Shown here piece after piece: positions 38,717-51,500 of a stretch of 64,000 nucleotides of DNA (positions are counted from its first letter, which is position 1; each line of letters begins with the position of its first letter). Made by a program: the position numbers and the translations under genes. The DNA comes from Sclerodactyla briareus (lineage: Eukaryota; Echinodermata; Holothuroidea; Dendrochirotida; Sclerodactylidae). The DNA lies in NCBI GenBank assembly GCA_026419785.1, contig JAODTK010000910.1, positions 124,001-188,000 of the forward strand, in the 5' to 3' direction. The notes under the pieces were generated by a model. That model did not search any database. It saw only the letters and a program-made list of their open reading frames with translations, and was not told where the DNA came from.

Positions 38717-38969
38717 CAGTGGTTCCCAACTTTTTCTCCCCAGTTCCCCCTTTGTGCCATTCGCATTGAGCCACTCACTTATGGAAATGCCATGATAATT
38801 GAAGGTTTTGATAGGTGGGGAGATGCGGGAAAGGGTTTAAACTTGTATGTAATTGCTTCTGTGAACAAGAAGAATTTACAACTCGAAAAATCCTGCAAAA
38901 GTGATTACCTTTGCTTACATGTTTTTATCCCCTGAAATCTTGAGATTTCCCCCTGGTTGGAAACCACTG
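38717..38969. mobile_element. hAT-type MITE with intact 8-bp target site duplication
   Basis: The element starts CAGTGGTTCCCAACTTTTTC and ends CTGGTTGGAAACCACTG, an imperfect terminal inverted repeat of the CAGTGGTT type common to hAT elements. Both sides are flanked by TTATAAAC (38709-38716 and 38970-38977), an exact 8-bp target duplication as expected of hAT insertion. Length is 253 bp with no coding capacity, so it is non-autonomous. The intact duplication points to a fairly recent insertion. It lies upstream of the first BABAM2 exon recognised here. Confidence 0.92.
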
Positions 38970-39471
38970 TTATAAACCTTTGTGGATGCTATTCACCTTG
39001 GTCTGAAGAATTTGATATATACAGATGGTCAACTAGAGGTCTTTCGAGGTGTCCAATTGGCATAACTCATGACAAATTGTCAAACCTTTTGATGTTTGGT
39101 TGTCCATAACATTTTTTGGTTGGGATTTTTACCTTTGCAGAGTTCTGAAGGCCAATCCCAGCTTTTAGTCATGTAAATGCTGGCAACCCATAACCCCAGT
39201 TCATTTTTATATACTGATGTTATTTATAGCTGACCACAATAAAATCCAAAACTGGTGAATACTGTAAACAAAATGAAAAACCTGATTACAAAATAGCGGT
39301 TCAAGAACCCACTTGTCTATTGTTAACCCGTACAGAATTTGATAATTTGGTACACATAATGTGGGAATAGATATTTGCAATAAGCCCTCTACTATTCACA
39401 AAGTGTGCCACTCTTTGCAATTTAATTGACGAGTGTCAGTTATAAACTTATTGTGTATATTGTTTTTGCAG

Positions 39472-39568
39472 GGCAGGTTCTTTTCAACAGCATGTACCCT
39501 GAAGATCCACCCGATTTTATCTTTGGCCCCGCTGTAGTGACTTTGTCCCTCCCTTAGAGAAAATTACA
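39472..39568 (+). CDS. BABAM2: BABAM2 exon: YPEDPPDFIFG segment of the N-terminal UEV-like domain
   Basis: After TGTTTTTGCAG the exon reads QVLFNSMYPEDPPDFIFG, nearly identical to the human segment around residues 70-87. A frame change near 39527 is then needed to read SDFVPPLEKIT, matching human AEFLPDPSALQ. The donor is ACA|GTAAGT. The frameshift lies in a conserved region and is probably an indel error. Confidence 0.9.
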
Positions 39569-42500
39569 GTAAGTCATTGTTGGTTCCTGTAATCTATAAA
39601 ATTACAGACTTTGGGAAAACACTGTTTTGTAGAGAGAGAAGTGGACATTTTTTTTGGCAGGATACATTTTGCATCTACCCACGTGGAGCAATGATTGAAG
39701 AATTCCTTTTAGATAAGGTTTGGACACAACGTGATCATGTTGTCCCCAATTAATTGTTTTGCAACTTCCAGGCTTGTGTTTGAGGTATGTCTCTCACTGG
39801 ATTTGTTTGATAATGAAGTGAAATTTTTTTTGGTCCCATATTATCCTTTAGTAATTTTGAGTAGGTTTCACAGGGAACACAGGGAAGCTGGCTGGGAGGC
39901 GACTACATTAGGCTGTAACCTTTGGTCAAATCGCGTTAGTGCCTCAATCCATTTTCAGTCAGAATTGCTGGAGTAGCACTTTCGTATCTGAGAGGCTCAA
40001 GGTAACTTGCCAAAGCCTACTACTCGCCGTCTCATATAAAATAGCTAATCTCCCTCCGCTAACCATGCTATTTCCACACCCAGCTGAGAAGAAATGCCAG
40101 CTTTATTCTTGGTCACATTTCGGAGGCAGAAGGGTTTGGTGTAGAAAGTATGACCTACTGACTTCAAACTTCAGGCATTGTACATTTCCTTGGCTGAGAT
40201 TAGTCCTTCGAACGTGGAATTTTCATAATTTTCTGCGGACCTCCCGTTCATAATCTAGACCAGGTTCTGAAAATGATGATGTTGATGTCACTTGAGCACA
40301 CCCCCTGCACTGGATTTGGTAGTTGAATTTTCTATATGGTATTATTCACCCGTGCCCGTCTCATGATGTCGGAAGAATGCGAGATGGGTATCCGGTGACC
40401 CTTCATCAAACCAACTATCGGTTTCACATGCCAGGCAGTCACCGGACAATTTCCTGGGGCTGTACTTGCCGGTTGCGATGGGCTAGGTCTTGTTCTTCAC
40501 GATCACTCCATGCTGCCGCTGTAATGCAGTGTATTTTTCTGGGTTACTTGGGGTTTGTTACGGGATATTTGGTGCACTAAGCTCCTCGGTCAGCGTGAGC
40601 AGTCACGTTGAACTTGAATTCCTGCTCCTCCGAGTTCTTCCGGTTTTTTGTCCTGGATTTTCCACTGATATTCGTTCCGATGGGGATGTAGAATGGTTGT
40701 CCTTTGAGTGGGTTCGTATTGAGTACAACCCCCTGCGCCTCTTTAACATCCTGATCACGAGTTTGAGACGAGAAGGCAAGTTCTATCGCTGGTGCTCATC
40801 CACGCTCACTACGGCCATGGTTCCTTGATTAGCCTTAATTAGCTTCCTGAACCCTTATAAATCGATCAAATCATGGTCAGGGTAATATCACTTCGGGCTC
40901 TTTATTGGTGCTATAAACTAGATAATAGAATACTAATATTTCTCTTTGTCTTTACAGTCTCTACCCAACTGGATTCGATGACCCCAAGAGTCTGAAGAAC
41001 GGCAAATCCATCGGTGGAGCTGATTGTGAGTTCTACAAGCTTTCCAGGTGGAGGAGATCAGCCGGCATACTAGGCTACAGTTTGAGTATGCGTCTCTGTT
41101 GCACACGAGGAAATTCAACGATGTGGAGTCCACATGCCCCACCACGCGTAGACTCAAGGGTCAGTAAATGGCATGCAGGAAATGAAGTAGCCTGCATGAA
41201 CAGGAAGTTGGGTGATTTACCTTCTTCCTTACCCTCTCGCTAGCTAATTCCGATAATAATTTAATTTTCCAAACTAGAAAGAAAAAAAATTAATTTAATT
41301 TTCCAAACTAATTCACTTCTTTATGTTCTGACCAGAATTGTTGCAGTCACGACAAGAGTAAATCGCAGCACGTATCCATGCTCTAACTGCACAGTCTACA
41401 CAGAACATTGAAGAGTCTAGAATAAGGTGCATCTTGAGCACAAGGAAGAAGGATGTGTCCGTTGCAACACATTCGGGAGAATTTACTCTTAGTCCATGTA
41501 AAGCGATATACTGTATGCCAGATCCCCCCCCAAATACTCCCTGTCCATGGCAGGAACCACGGTTGAATATTTATGCGCCACTGATACTTTTCCGTGTGTT
41601 ACTGTTCCCTATCTATTACGTGGAGCAGCACCATTGGCTGCTCTGCAATGTAGCAAAATGTTGTGAAGATTCTCGATGCCAAATAGTGATCTCCAGATGA
41701 AAACGTTTTTTTTAGAAAACATCAAATTTCACATCAAAATTGATTTGACTATGCTGTCCCAATTCGAACAGCCTGAGGGAACAGCACCATTAGCCTGGCG
41801 CAAATTATGAAATAAGTGTTCTCTGATCCCAAGTAGTGAGCGAACCAGTGAATGTAATTACTTTTTCCCCCCCCCCCTGGGATTATGCATACAACTCAAA
41901 CACAGAATAAATTGGCTAATATAGTATATTTGGGAATTTATCTTCAAGATTATATAAATTGTTCAAAAGTTGGCAACAATGCCCCTTCCGCACAGGGCAT
42001 GGTGCTCCGCCCCCGGCTTGTCTCCAATTGGCCTGTACACCCTGCTCCACCCTCATCACTCCACCTGGAGTGGCAGAGGATCAGAGAGCGTGATCATTCT
42101 TCATCCCCCCTTCTCCGGGTGAACAGATCAACTGTGAACAGACTGCTCCATCATGGCGAGTCAACACAAACTATGGTATGGACCTTACTACTTTAAAGGA
42201 CAACTGCAGGTTGGTTCATACAGGTTAGCTAATCGTGGAGACTGGAAACTGTATCTACCGTCAACCCCATTTCATACGATATTCCTATGGGACGTTATCG
42301 ACCTTCACATTTGGTCCATTATTCAGAGAAATTGGAGTCCCAATTGTGGTCAATAATGCAGACAATCACACTTGGACAAGCCAGAAAGTTATGTCATGTA
42401 TTTCATTCATCACCAGTTCATTTTGTTGAATAAGCCCATTTAGCAGAATTTCCTGTTGGTCTTTCTCTCACGAATAAACCATCAAGACCTACAACCCACT

Positions 42501-45500
42501 ACAAGCCTTCTCTCACCATAGACTAAATGCCTTTTTTTTTTTTTTTTTTGTTTTTTTTGAAGTGAAAATAATGTGTGAATTTCATAGGAAAGCAAGATTT
42601 GTTGCAGGTTTCAAGTCTGAAATCATTTATTATTGAATGATGGGATGGTTTTTGCGATAACACATGCACAAAGGACTGTACCTCTGTAACGGAAAGGTTG
42701 TATGAACTGCGGGTTTGGACTGACCGATTTCAGTCGTCTAGCTAATTTAATGGCCTCTTTATAATCCATCTTGCAGATCCTTCAATAGCTGTCCTATAAA
42801 CATGTTTTATGATGACAAATACAATCTCATCTCTCCAATCACCAGCATTGTGTTGATAAAGTAGGCCAAGCGTTATTGAATTTTCATCAGTTCATCCCAT
42901 TCATTCATTTCCTCTATTTGCCCCCCTTCTTTGGCTGTGTTGGCTCAGTCTATAGATGTTGACCAAACTTGGCTACATGTTCGTCGGAAACTGGCACATC
43001 CTTTGACCTCAAGATGGTCAAGATAAGAGCAGATAAACTGATCAACACTGTAGTATATACGTGCGTTCAGGATAATCGATCAACACGTATATCTACAGGG
43101 TTTTCAGTATAACCTGATCAAAACACAGTAGTTAATACAGTGGTTCAGGATAAGCTGATCAACACAGTAGTATATACAGGGTGTTCAGTATAAACTGATC
43201 AACACAGCAGTATATACAAGTGCGTTCCGGATAGCTGCTCACACTTATTATATACAGGGTGTTCAGGATAAACTGATCAGCAACACAGTAGTATATACAG
43301 GTGTTCAGGATGAAACTGATCAACATCAGTACTATATACAGGGTGTTCAGGATAAACTGATCCGCACAGTATTGTATACAGGGTGTTCAGGATAAACTGT
43401 TCAACACAGTAGTATATGCAGGGGAATTTTAGGAGTCCGGCTTACTGCCATTTCTTAAGAATTGTAAATTTTCAATCAGAATTGTCAGTCCTTTGCGTTT
43501 GGTGATTACTCCTCAGTTCCCATAGTATTGAATTGCATGACTATGCGTTGTTCATTTAATACCGATGAATATTAAGTCTTGGGGTTGTTTATCGGAGTCA
43601 TGGATGGTCCAGCTCACCAAAGTCCTTTTGGCTTTGTGAAATTTTATTAAATACTACTTAGTTCCATAAACCATTTTGAATGATCAAGAAAGTTGCTTAG
43701 TCTTATATGGGGTGGGGGTTGGGGTATTTTATTTTTATGTTTTGGGATCTACAACATCCCACCACTGTACAGTTTGGAGCTACTCCATACCATTTTGTTC
43801 TTTCAATTTTCTTAGCAAACAATAACTTTTATTTCCTCTCCTCTCCTCACAACAGAACTCTGGGAAACCGTATTGAAATTCTTGATCAGGCTTCCATGGA
43901 CTTTCTCTGAGATACCATAGTATTTTGCAAAGGTAACACCTGCATGCCCCGGTCACTCTATTGCATAGTTCAATCGCACCCATGAACCACATGACAACAA
44001 TATTGACATTCTGGATTTTTTTTTCCTCCATTTGATAACAATAAAACTGTGGACAAATCACAGGCATATTTATTTACACATGATGTCCACAGCTTTGAGT
44101 CAGGATATCCTATAGCATTAATGTGCCGATTTGTATAGCCAATGATGTCTTTTTGGCTTAGAGAGAACACCCCAGTCGAACATTTTACTGTTATCAATGC
44201 TGCTGAAGGCGTGTGTTATCGTGTGTGCTTCACCGCCCATGCTCTAAATATCAACTCTGTGCTACTGATCCATACCGCCACAAGTGTTAGGCTGACTTCA
44301 GGTTAGGTCTTGGGTAGTTTTAAGACGATGATATTTGATATTCTCTCCCGATTACCTCTGCTCATTTACACCACTCGCGGAATTTTTGCAGTGCTCCATC
44401 ATGTGTTTTGTTGTTTGTAATCTTATCATTGTCTCTTCTCTCCAAATTGGCAAATCTCCTTCCACTACTGGATGGAGCCCATCACACACTGATAGGTGAA
44501 CACAACCCCCGCTCCACAGTTCAAATATGTCCGTGAATTGTTGGACTGTATTCTCTGTTTACTCACACGTCGTGACAGGATCGAGGATTGCTGTTCATGC
44601 ATTGACAATGACAACATGATCTTCTCACATGAACCATGCCCACATTTTTTAATTTTGGACAAGACATTAATTCAGCCAGTCGGGCTGCATATTTTTCGTG
44701 TAGACAGATAAGAACCATCCAGCTGTTTTTCAAGTAGCGCTAAAACAATAATCATCTAACCGCAAGACTAGAACTTTAGAGGGTCGACCCAAGGTCCATA
44801 AACACAAGCAAACTGTAACCCTGTGCCTAGCAAGTCCTCTTGATTGGAAGGTACCCTGCATCCTTTGTATTTTGTCGAAATTGTGGCATGTTACTTCCCT
44901 AAAATTAGCCCGTATAGACAGGATATTTGATCAGTATACTGTTTTTTGTTCCAGGGGGTTTACAGTACCGCATGAAAGAGGAGCTCATTCACTGAGTGAT
45001 TGGAATGTCATCCTGAATGTAGGTGTGGTGTCAATAATGATGAGTATTCCCATTCATGTAGCATACTTTTCATTTTTTAATTCAGTATCAAAGTTATAAC
45101 ACACATTTTTTTGGAGGCAAGCACTGTTTTGGTGGTTAACTTTGACCTACTATCGACTAGTTTATCATAATATTGCCCAATGGGCACCCCTCTCTGCTCT
45201 TATCTTATACAAGCTTAGAGCAGCTTTCTGAAACCGAGTCCTTCAATTTTTCAAAACAAAACTTGATTTACGATTCAACAAGACAACCAAAAGAATACGC
45301 ACAAACCCTTGCCACAAAAATAGCCTAAACTTGTACACATATTTCGACTGTCGGATGTCTAAATCAGGAAGGAAATCACATTCATTGCACGCGGCTTGCA
45401 TGTTTTACGATCACATAAGCAAATATGAGATAACAATACATGTGAACGAAGAAATATACAGTGTGCGTAGAGGTTACTATACAAATGGTTTGCATTCTCA

Positions 45501-48500
45501 ATCAACATGGGATAAGTATATCCAGAATTTTTTGGAACAAATCAAATAAATATGATACCCACTAACGAAAGGTAACAACCATTGACTCAGAAATGCGGAT
45601 ACTCATGACTCGGACTCGGATTTAGAAGACTCGACTCCAGCACTGATGCTCATGCCCTTCTCCAGTTATTATACTTGCTCCAGTTTGTTACAGGGACACC
45701 CTCCGGTGAAGATCTGGCTATTCTCCTGGTTACCTACCAGCACAAAGGGGGCGAAGCTGTGTTCCTCAGCTTTACCTGTCTCCAAGAATTGAATAGTAAG
45801 ATCAACTTCTGATTGGATAATTATGCCAAGTTTTGAAAATCTTCCACAGAGTTTGTGCCTGTTTTGGTGTACTAAGTGCTACGAGTAGTATATACTCCTT
45901 GAAACTGTATTGTACTTGATAGATGTATTCAATGTATGTGGTGAAATGAACAATCACCCTGATAGTGATAGTGAAATGGATCGATTCACATGCCACGTTA
46001 ACTCCATACTTCTGGAAGTAACATTTCCTAAGAAACTTTTTTCTACTTTAAGATATGTATGTATGTGATCATTAGATGGAATCTTCCTGGTAGTGATAGT
46101 GGAATTTCATTCATGATTCAGTCGCATTTGCTGTGCGAATGCTCTTTTCTCGCGATCAGAGGCATCGCAATCCATAGTGCTCAAAAGTTGGCTAGTTGGA
46201 CATTGCCCCAAGTATTGAATAATCTGAGCATAAAGAACCTCTAGTGACCTCAAAACAACCTTCACTTTTGGTCAGGCCAAATGTAATCCAGATTTACCAA
46301 GTGCTGTTGAATCTGAACAAACCTAACCCAAGTTACCTTGGTTATGAAAGTTTGATTTCCATTGATCTAAAAATACCCTAGTGCACCCTGATCAGGACAA
46401 AATGCCAGTCAATAATCGCAAAGTTTCATTTGAATTGGTTTGAGAAGGAAAAAAAAAACAATTAGAAAAATCACATAGATTATGCAAATTTGACTTCAGT
46501 CTTCAGACATGCAGTCTCCTTTACTCAAGTCATGAAAATATGACAAGCGATGTGAAACATCCCTGACCAACCTTGTTGAATCATGAACAAAATTAGCAGG
46601 CCCCTGTAGCAAGGGCCACTTCCATACTCATCCAAGATTCTCCTGTGGCAGACATAATTATTGCCACTGATGCATCTCATGAACTTATGATTAACTCATT
46701 TAGAGATTTTATTTGGTTCAATTTCTATGGCTTCAGGAAGCCAATTAGGCTCATCTTACTTACTCTTACAAATAGCTTCTATTCTCGACTAGTGCTCAAA
46801 GGATATCGAGGCAGAGGGGTGTTGTAACCAATCACAACTGCTCCTGGTTTTTACATCCTCATTTTACATCAGTGAGCTCCAGGACTCGACTACTTCTTTG
46901 AACCTGGAGGAGCAGAAGAAGTTCAATTCAAAGTGATGCTACACCGACCAGACCAGACTTATTGCAAATATCCCATAACAACGCCCAAGTAACCCCAGAA
47001 AATTCACTGCATTCCAGCGGAACCATGAAGTGGGACCAGACCTCGCCCATTGCAACTGCATGTACAGCCACCCTGGGAAAATTGCCTGGTGACTGCTGGA
47101 ATTCAAACCCAGAATATTTTTGGTTGTAAACTGTCACTGGATACCACTCTACCATTCTTCTGCAAACCCCAGTAACCCCAGGTTCTTTGAACCCCAGAAA
47201 ATCCACTGCATTACAGCATAGACATGAAGTAAGACCAAGACCGTTGCCCACGGCAACTGCAGGGAGCGCCACCTTGGGAAGAACGTCTGATCAACGCTGG
47301 AGACCTCGAAAGCGGTATATTGCTTGCAAAGTATCACTGATAACACTCTACCATTCATCCGCCCAAGAGATAGTAGTAGCACTAGCAATAAAATGGGGTA
47401 ACCAGCCCGGTAAAATTCCATAGATGCAGACACGTTATCTGTCATATATGTGAAAACCTTCCTTGTTTTTGCAGAGGAGGATGATTTTCAGAGAGGGACA
47501 AAATGTGTGATGACATAAGAGGCTAATTATCATCTAGCAGCTTGGGTACATAAATGCTGGTTTGCTTTATGGAGAATATATCTCATAGAATTGAATTGCA
47601 ACAATGCAGCATCCAATACTGCATTGTTAATAGGTGTGCCCGGGTAATTATAGAGGATTTGAAATGCTAGACTAATGTAATGAAATCATGGAGATCGATT
47701 ATATTGATAGATATTGAGAGAGGATTCACATCAACGACATGCAGTTTGGCTTCATGCCAGGGCGTGGCACTATTGACGTATTTTCTTAGTTTGACAACCG
47801 CAAGAGAAGTACTGAGTCAGAGTAGGGGAAGGTTAGTAAGGTTCCGCATTCATTGATCTAGAGAAAGCTTTTGACAGAGTCCCATGTGAGGTGAATTGGT
47901 GGACAATGCACAGACTAGGTGTAGACAAATGGCTCGTCTCTGTTGTTAAGTCCATGTATGAGAATGTTAGAAATTGTGTCAGAGGTCGAAGCCTTTCAGT
48001 ACTGATTGTTGAGGTGATGGATCATGGTAGGTGTGCACCAAAGTTCAGTGATCAGCCCTTTGTTGTTCATTTTGGTCTTTGAAGCTTTGTCTAATGAATG
48101 AAAGAGTCAGGCGAAGTTAATCAGTTGTTCAGAAGTTGTTCATGGAGAATTTTTTTTTTAATCAGCACCAGTGTCAGTGCCATAGCAATGATTCCGAGTC
48201 GGTGGGAGAATTCTCTGCTATGAGGTTGATATTTGGTGCAGGGGTGGGATGGGGGAAAGGTCTGTGGCAAGAATTAGAAGTGGCTGAAAAGTTCAGAGAG
48301 TTGTTGCCTTTGCAAGGTATTTTCCCTACGCATGAAGGGGAAGGTTTTGAGGCTTGTGTCAGGAGTGTTCTGCTCTATGGTAGTGAGACTTGGGCAGTGA
48401 AAGAAAATCTTACTAACTTGAGTGAAATGATAGGAGAATGGTTAGATGGATGTGGTGGCGTGTCTTCAAAGGACAAAAAGTCGTCTCAGGCGTCAATAGA

Positions 48501-51500
48501 CTGTCTTGGTCTTAAGCTAAAATTTGTGATTGTGGTCATGTATCGTAGGTCGAGGTGGTTTGGTCTTTGAAAGAATGGATGATAATAGGAATAGTTGGGT
48601 TAAAAAGTCCAGGGAGATTACTGTGGTTGGTCAGCACGGAAGACCTGGGCCGAAGTTGTGCGTAGTGACCGTTGCTGCTAGGGGTGTCGACCTTGCTCTT
48701 GCCCAGAATAAAGTGGAATGGAGGAGCGTGTGCCGTCAAGAGTCCCCGTCTTGGACCCTGCAAGCATGGACTATTGACGTAAAACTTCACATGATGATGA
48801 ATATCTGACCTGGTAGTGTGCCTTTCTCTCTCAGTATCTCGCTCTTTATTATCTGGATGATTTGTTGCTGTTGTGGAATCTTTATCTCCTTAAACTATTT
48901 ATTTATTTTTCGACTACTCCCCATGCCTGTTCACAGGTGAATCCGTCTATGAGTATGCTGTGTGTGCCATAAAAGCCCTCATACGTTATGGTGATTTTTA
49001 TTTTGTTGCAGTGCTTTTGGCGGGGCCAACAGTCTAAGAATACCTGTGTTTCCCAATGATGGGTTCCTCTTCTCCTATGTACCACAAGTCTGTGAACTCC
49101 TGGAAAACATGGTGAGCCATATTTCAGTTTGCCTTATCCCTGCACCCTACAACTCCTAGGTTGAATGACATGTACATGTCGGGGGAGGAATATTAAGGTT
49201 TTTTTTTTTTTTGGGGGGGGGGGGAGGTGAAGTGCCCTCTTCATCACAAGGGTTCAGGTGATAAAAAGAAAAAAATGGCCTACACTCAGCAAGGAGCCCT
49301 CTCTCATTTTTATGGAGCCTTTTGCATTCTCTCTCTCACTGGGGTATGGTAGTTACATGTGATAAAAATTTATTGGTCACCTTGGTCAAGGGGGGGAAGG
49401 CAGGGTTTCTGACCCCCAAAACCCCCCGCCCCCTCCTTGCATATACCTCTGCAACTCAATGACCCCAGTGCTGAAGTATAACACCAAGGCAGAAGAATAG
49501 CACAGTGGTATCGTATCAGTGATGCTTGCTACAAACATTCTTGTTAGATTGCAGAGTCACCAGACGTTTTTCCGTAGGTGGCTGCAATTGCAGTTGCGAT
49601 GGGTGAGGTCTTGGTCTCCATTTCGTGGGTCCCGCTGTAATGCACTGGATTTGTGCATGGTTTGTGCATGATTTCTGGGTTTGTCTCGGAATGTTTGCAA
49701 TGGGTCTAGTCAGTTGGCTGTGATCAATAACGTTGCACATGAATCTTCCACTCCTCCTGCTCCGGCGGTTCCTTCAAGTTCACTGGATTATTCTTTGGAG
49801 GGAGGGAATGTGGAATGGTGGTCCCCAGGAGCAGGTTGGGAATAATTACACCTGGCGAGTACTCATAGGTTGCTACGCCATGATAAATACGGTCAGGGTT
49901 CCTAGATGAGCCTTACTTGAACCCGCCAGAAATCAATGAAAAACATTGCTGGAAGGCTGCAAGCACGAGTCAACATCACTGATAAGTACATGCAATTGAA
50001 ACAATTTCCACAGGAGATCAAACCCAGATAGTGGTGTGACAGAGCAATCGCAAAGACTCGGTACACCTTCAATGAAAAAAAATTGTTGGAATTTGAAGGG
50101 TATCATTTAGATGGTCATGTTTGAGTGAAGGCGTTGGTTCTGTCTTAACCCCCTGAAGAAATTCAAACACTTAGGAATCGGATGATAATGAGGACATCTT
50201 GACACGGATTGCTTCAATCAGAGTCTGTGACCACCAATGGAGAATAGTATATAGATAAATATTATAAGATGGGAAACCGAGGGTTGGAGGGGTGGTTGGC
50301 ACAATTGGTGCCAACCCGGGGTAAACACTGGGATGGAAGTTTAGCCTTTCACCCAGGAGACCAGGCGTGGCAATCCGTTGAGTCATATCAAACGGCTTTG
50401 TTAAGAATGGTAGCTGTTCCTCTCGTCTGGGCGCGCAGCACAAGGATTGGGGGAGGACCAAACAATGGTTGGCAATTTGAAGTTGCCCTGCTGCCTTGTT
50501 ACTTGTGCCTGGTGGTGGCGCTTGCAGCAGGCTGGACATGACGCTTTGCGGTATCCAGCCTCACCCTGCTGGGCCTTGAATAGGTTCAATCCTCGGTGAG
50601 GCTAGGATACCGTTAAAAAAGGGTCCACATCATTACTACCCCAGACTTTGTTACCTGCTGATAGTAGGCAACTGGATTCCTACACTGTCGGTAATGTGTG
50701 GTGAGTTGGAAGAGAACAGTGCAATGGAATTATGATGAGCATTGTAAGCCTCCACAACGGCACAATAGTAGTAGTAAAAGGCGTTGGGGTAAATTAGGCT
50801 TCTTCTATGTTAGAAATATATTGAAATCAAATATTAGGACAGCAATACCATCAATTTGAAGAGCAAGGACAAAGGTTTGTCTTTGTAGGAAGCATGACAG
50901 AGGAGCCACTTCAGGAATATGGAGACAGGATTTTATTGCATTAGTTGAAGACTTTTAGCAAGTTGCCAGGTTGGAGAACAAAGCGTGTTTCTAGACTTTG
51001 CTGAGATAGACAAGTAGAACAAATCAGAGCGAGCACTGTATTCTTCAACAAATTTGTGGTTTGTTAACCATTCTCCTTCCTCCGGTCGACATGGTCGTTA
51101 AGGGTTTCAGAGCGGACAGGTAGACATAGCTGCATTTCTGTCACTAGGCCGGTGAGTGTGTCATATCTTATGTTCAACCTCGATGGCGGACTGGGTGTAT
51201 GGTTGTTATGTTCAACCTCTATGGCCGGTGAGTGTGGGCATTGTCGTATGTTCATACCTCTATGGCCGGTGACTGTGTCATGTTTGTATGTTCATACCTC
51301 CATGGCCAGTGGGTGTGTCATGTTTGTATGTGTTTATACCACTATGGCCAGTGAGTGGGGTACATGTTTGTATGCATCCACCTTATGGCCAGGTGGGTGT
51401 CATGTGTATGCATTCATACCTCTATGGCCATTGAGTGTGTCATGTTTGTATGTTATACCTCTATGGCCAGTGAGGGTGTATGTGTGTATGTTATACAACT

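Noticed and set aside
50290-50615. tRNA gene or tRNA-derived SINE head
   Set aside because: A-box-like and B-box-like sequences are about 280 bases apart and no cloverleaf forms; kept only as a low-confidence repeat.
50881-50960. Possible missing BABAM2 exon reading WRQDFIALVEDF after a CTTTGTAG acceptor
   Set aside because: It vaguely resembles the RREYIAAFLSHF segment, but the preceding residues do not match, the phase from the upstream exon is wrong, and there is no good GT donor.
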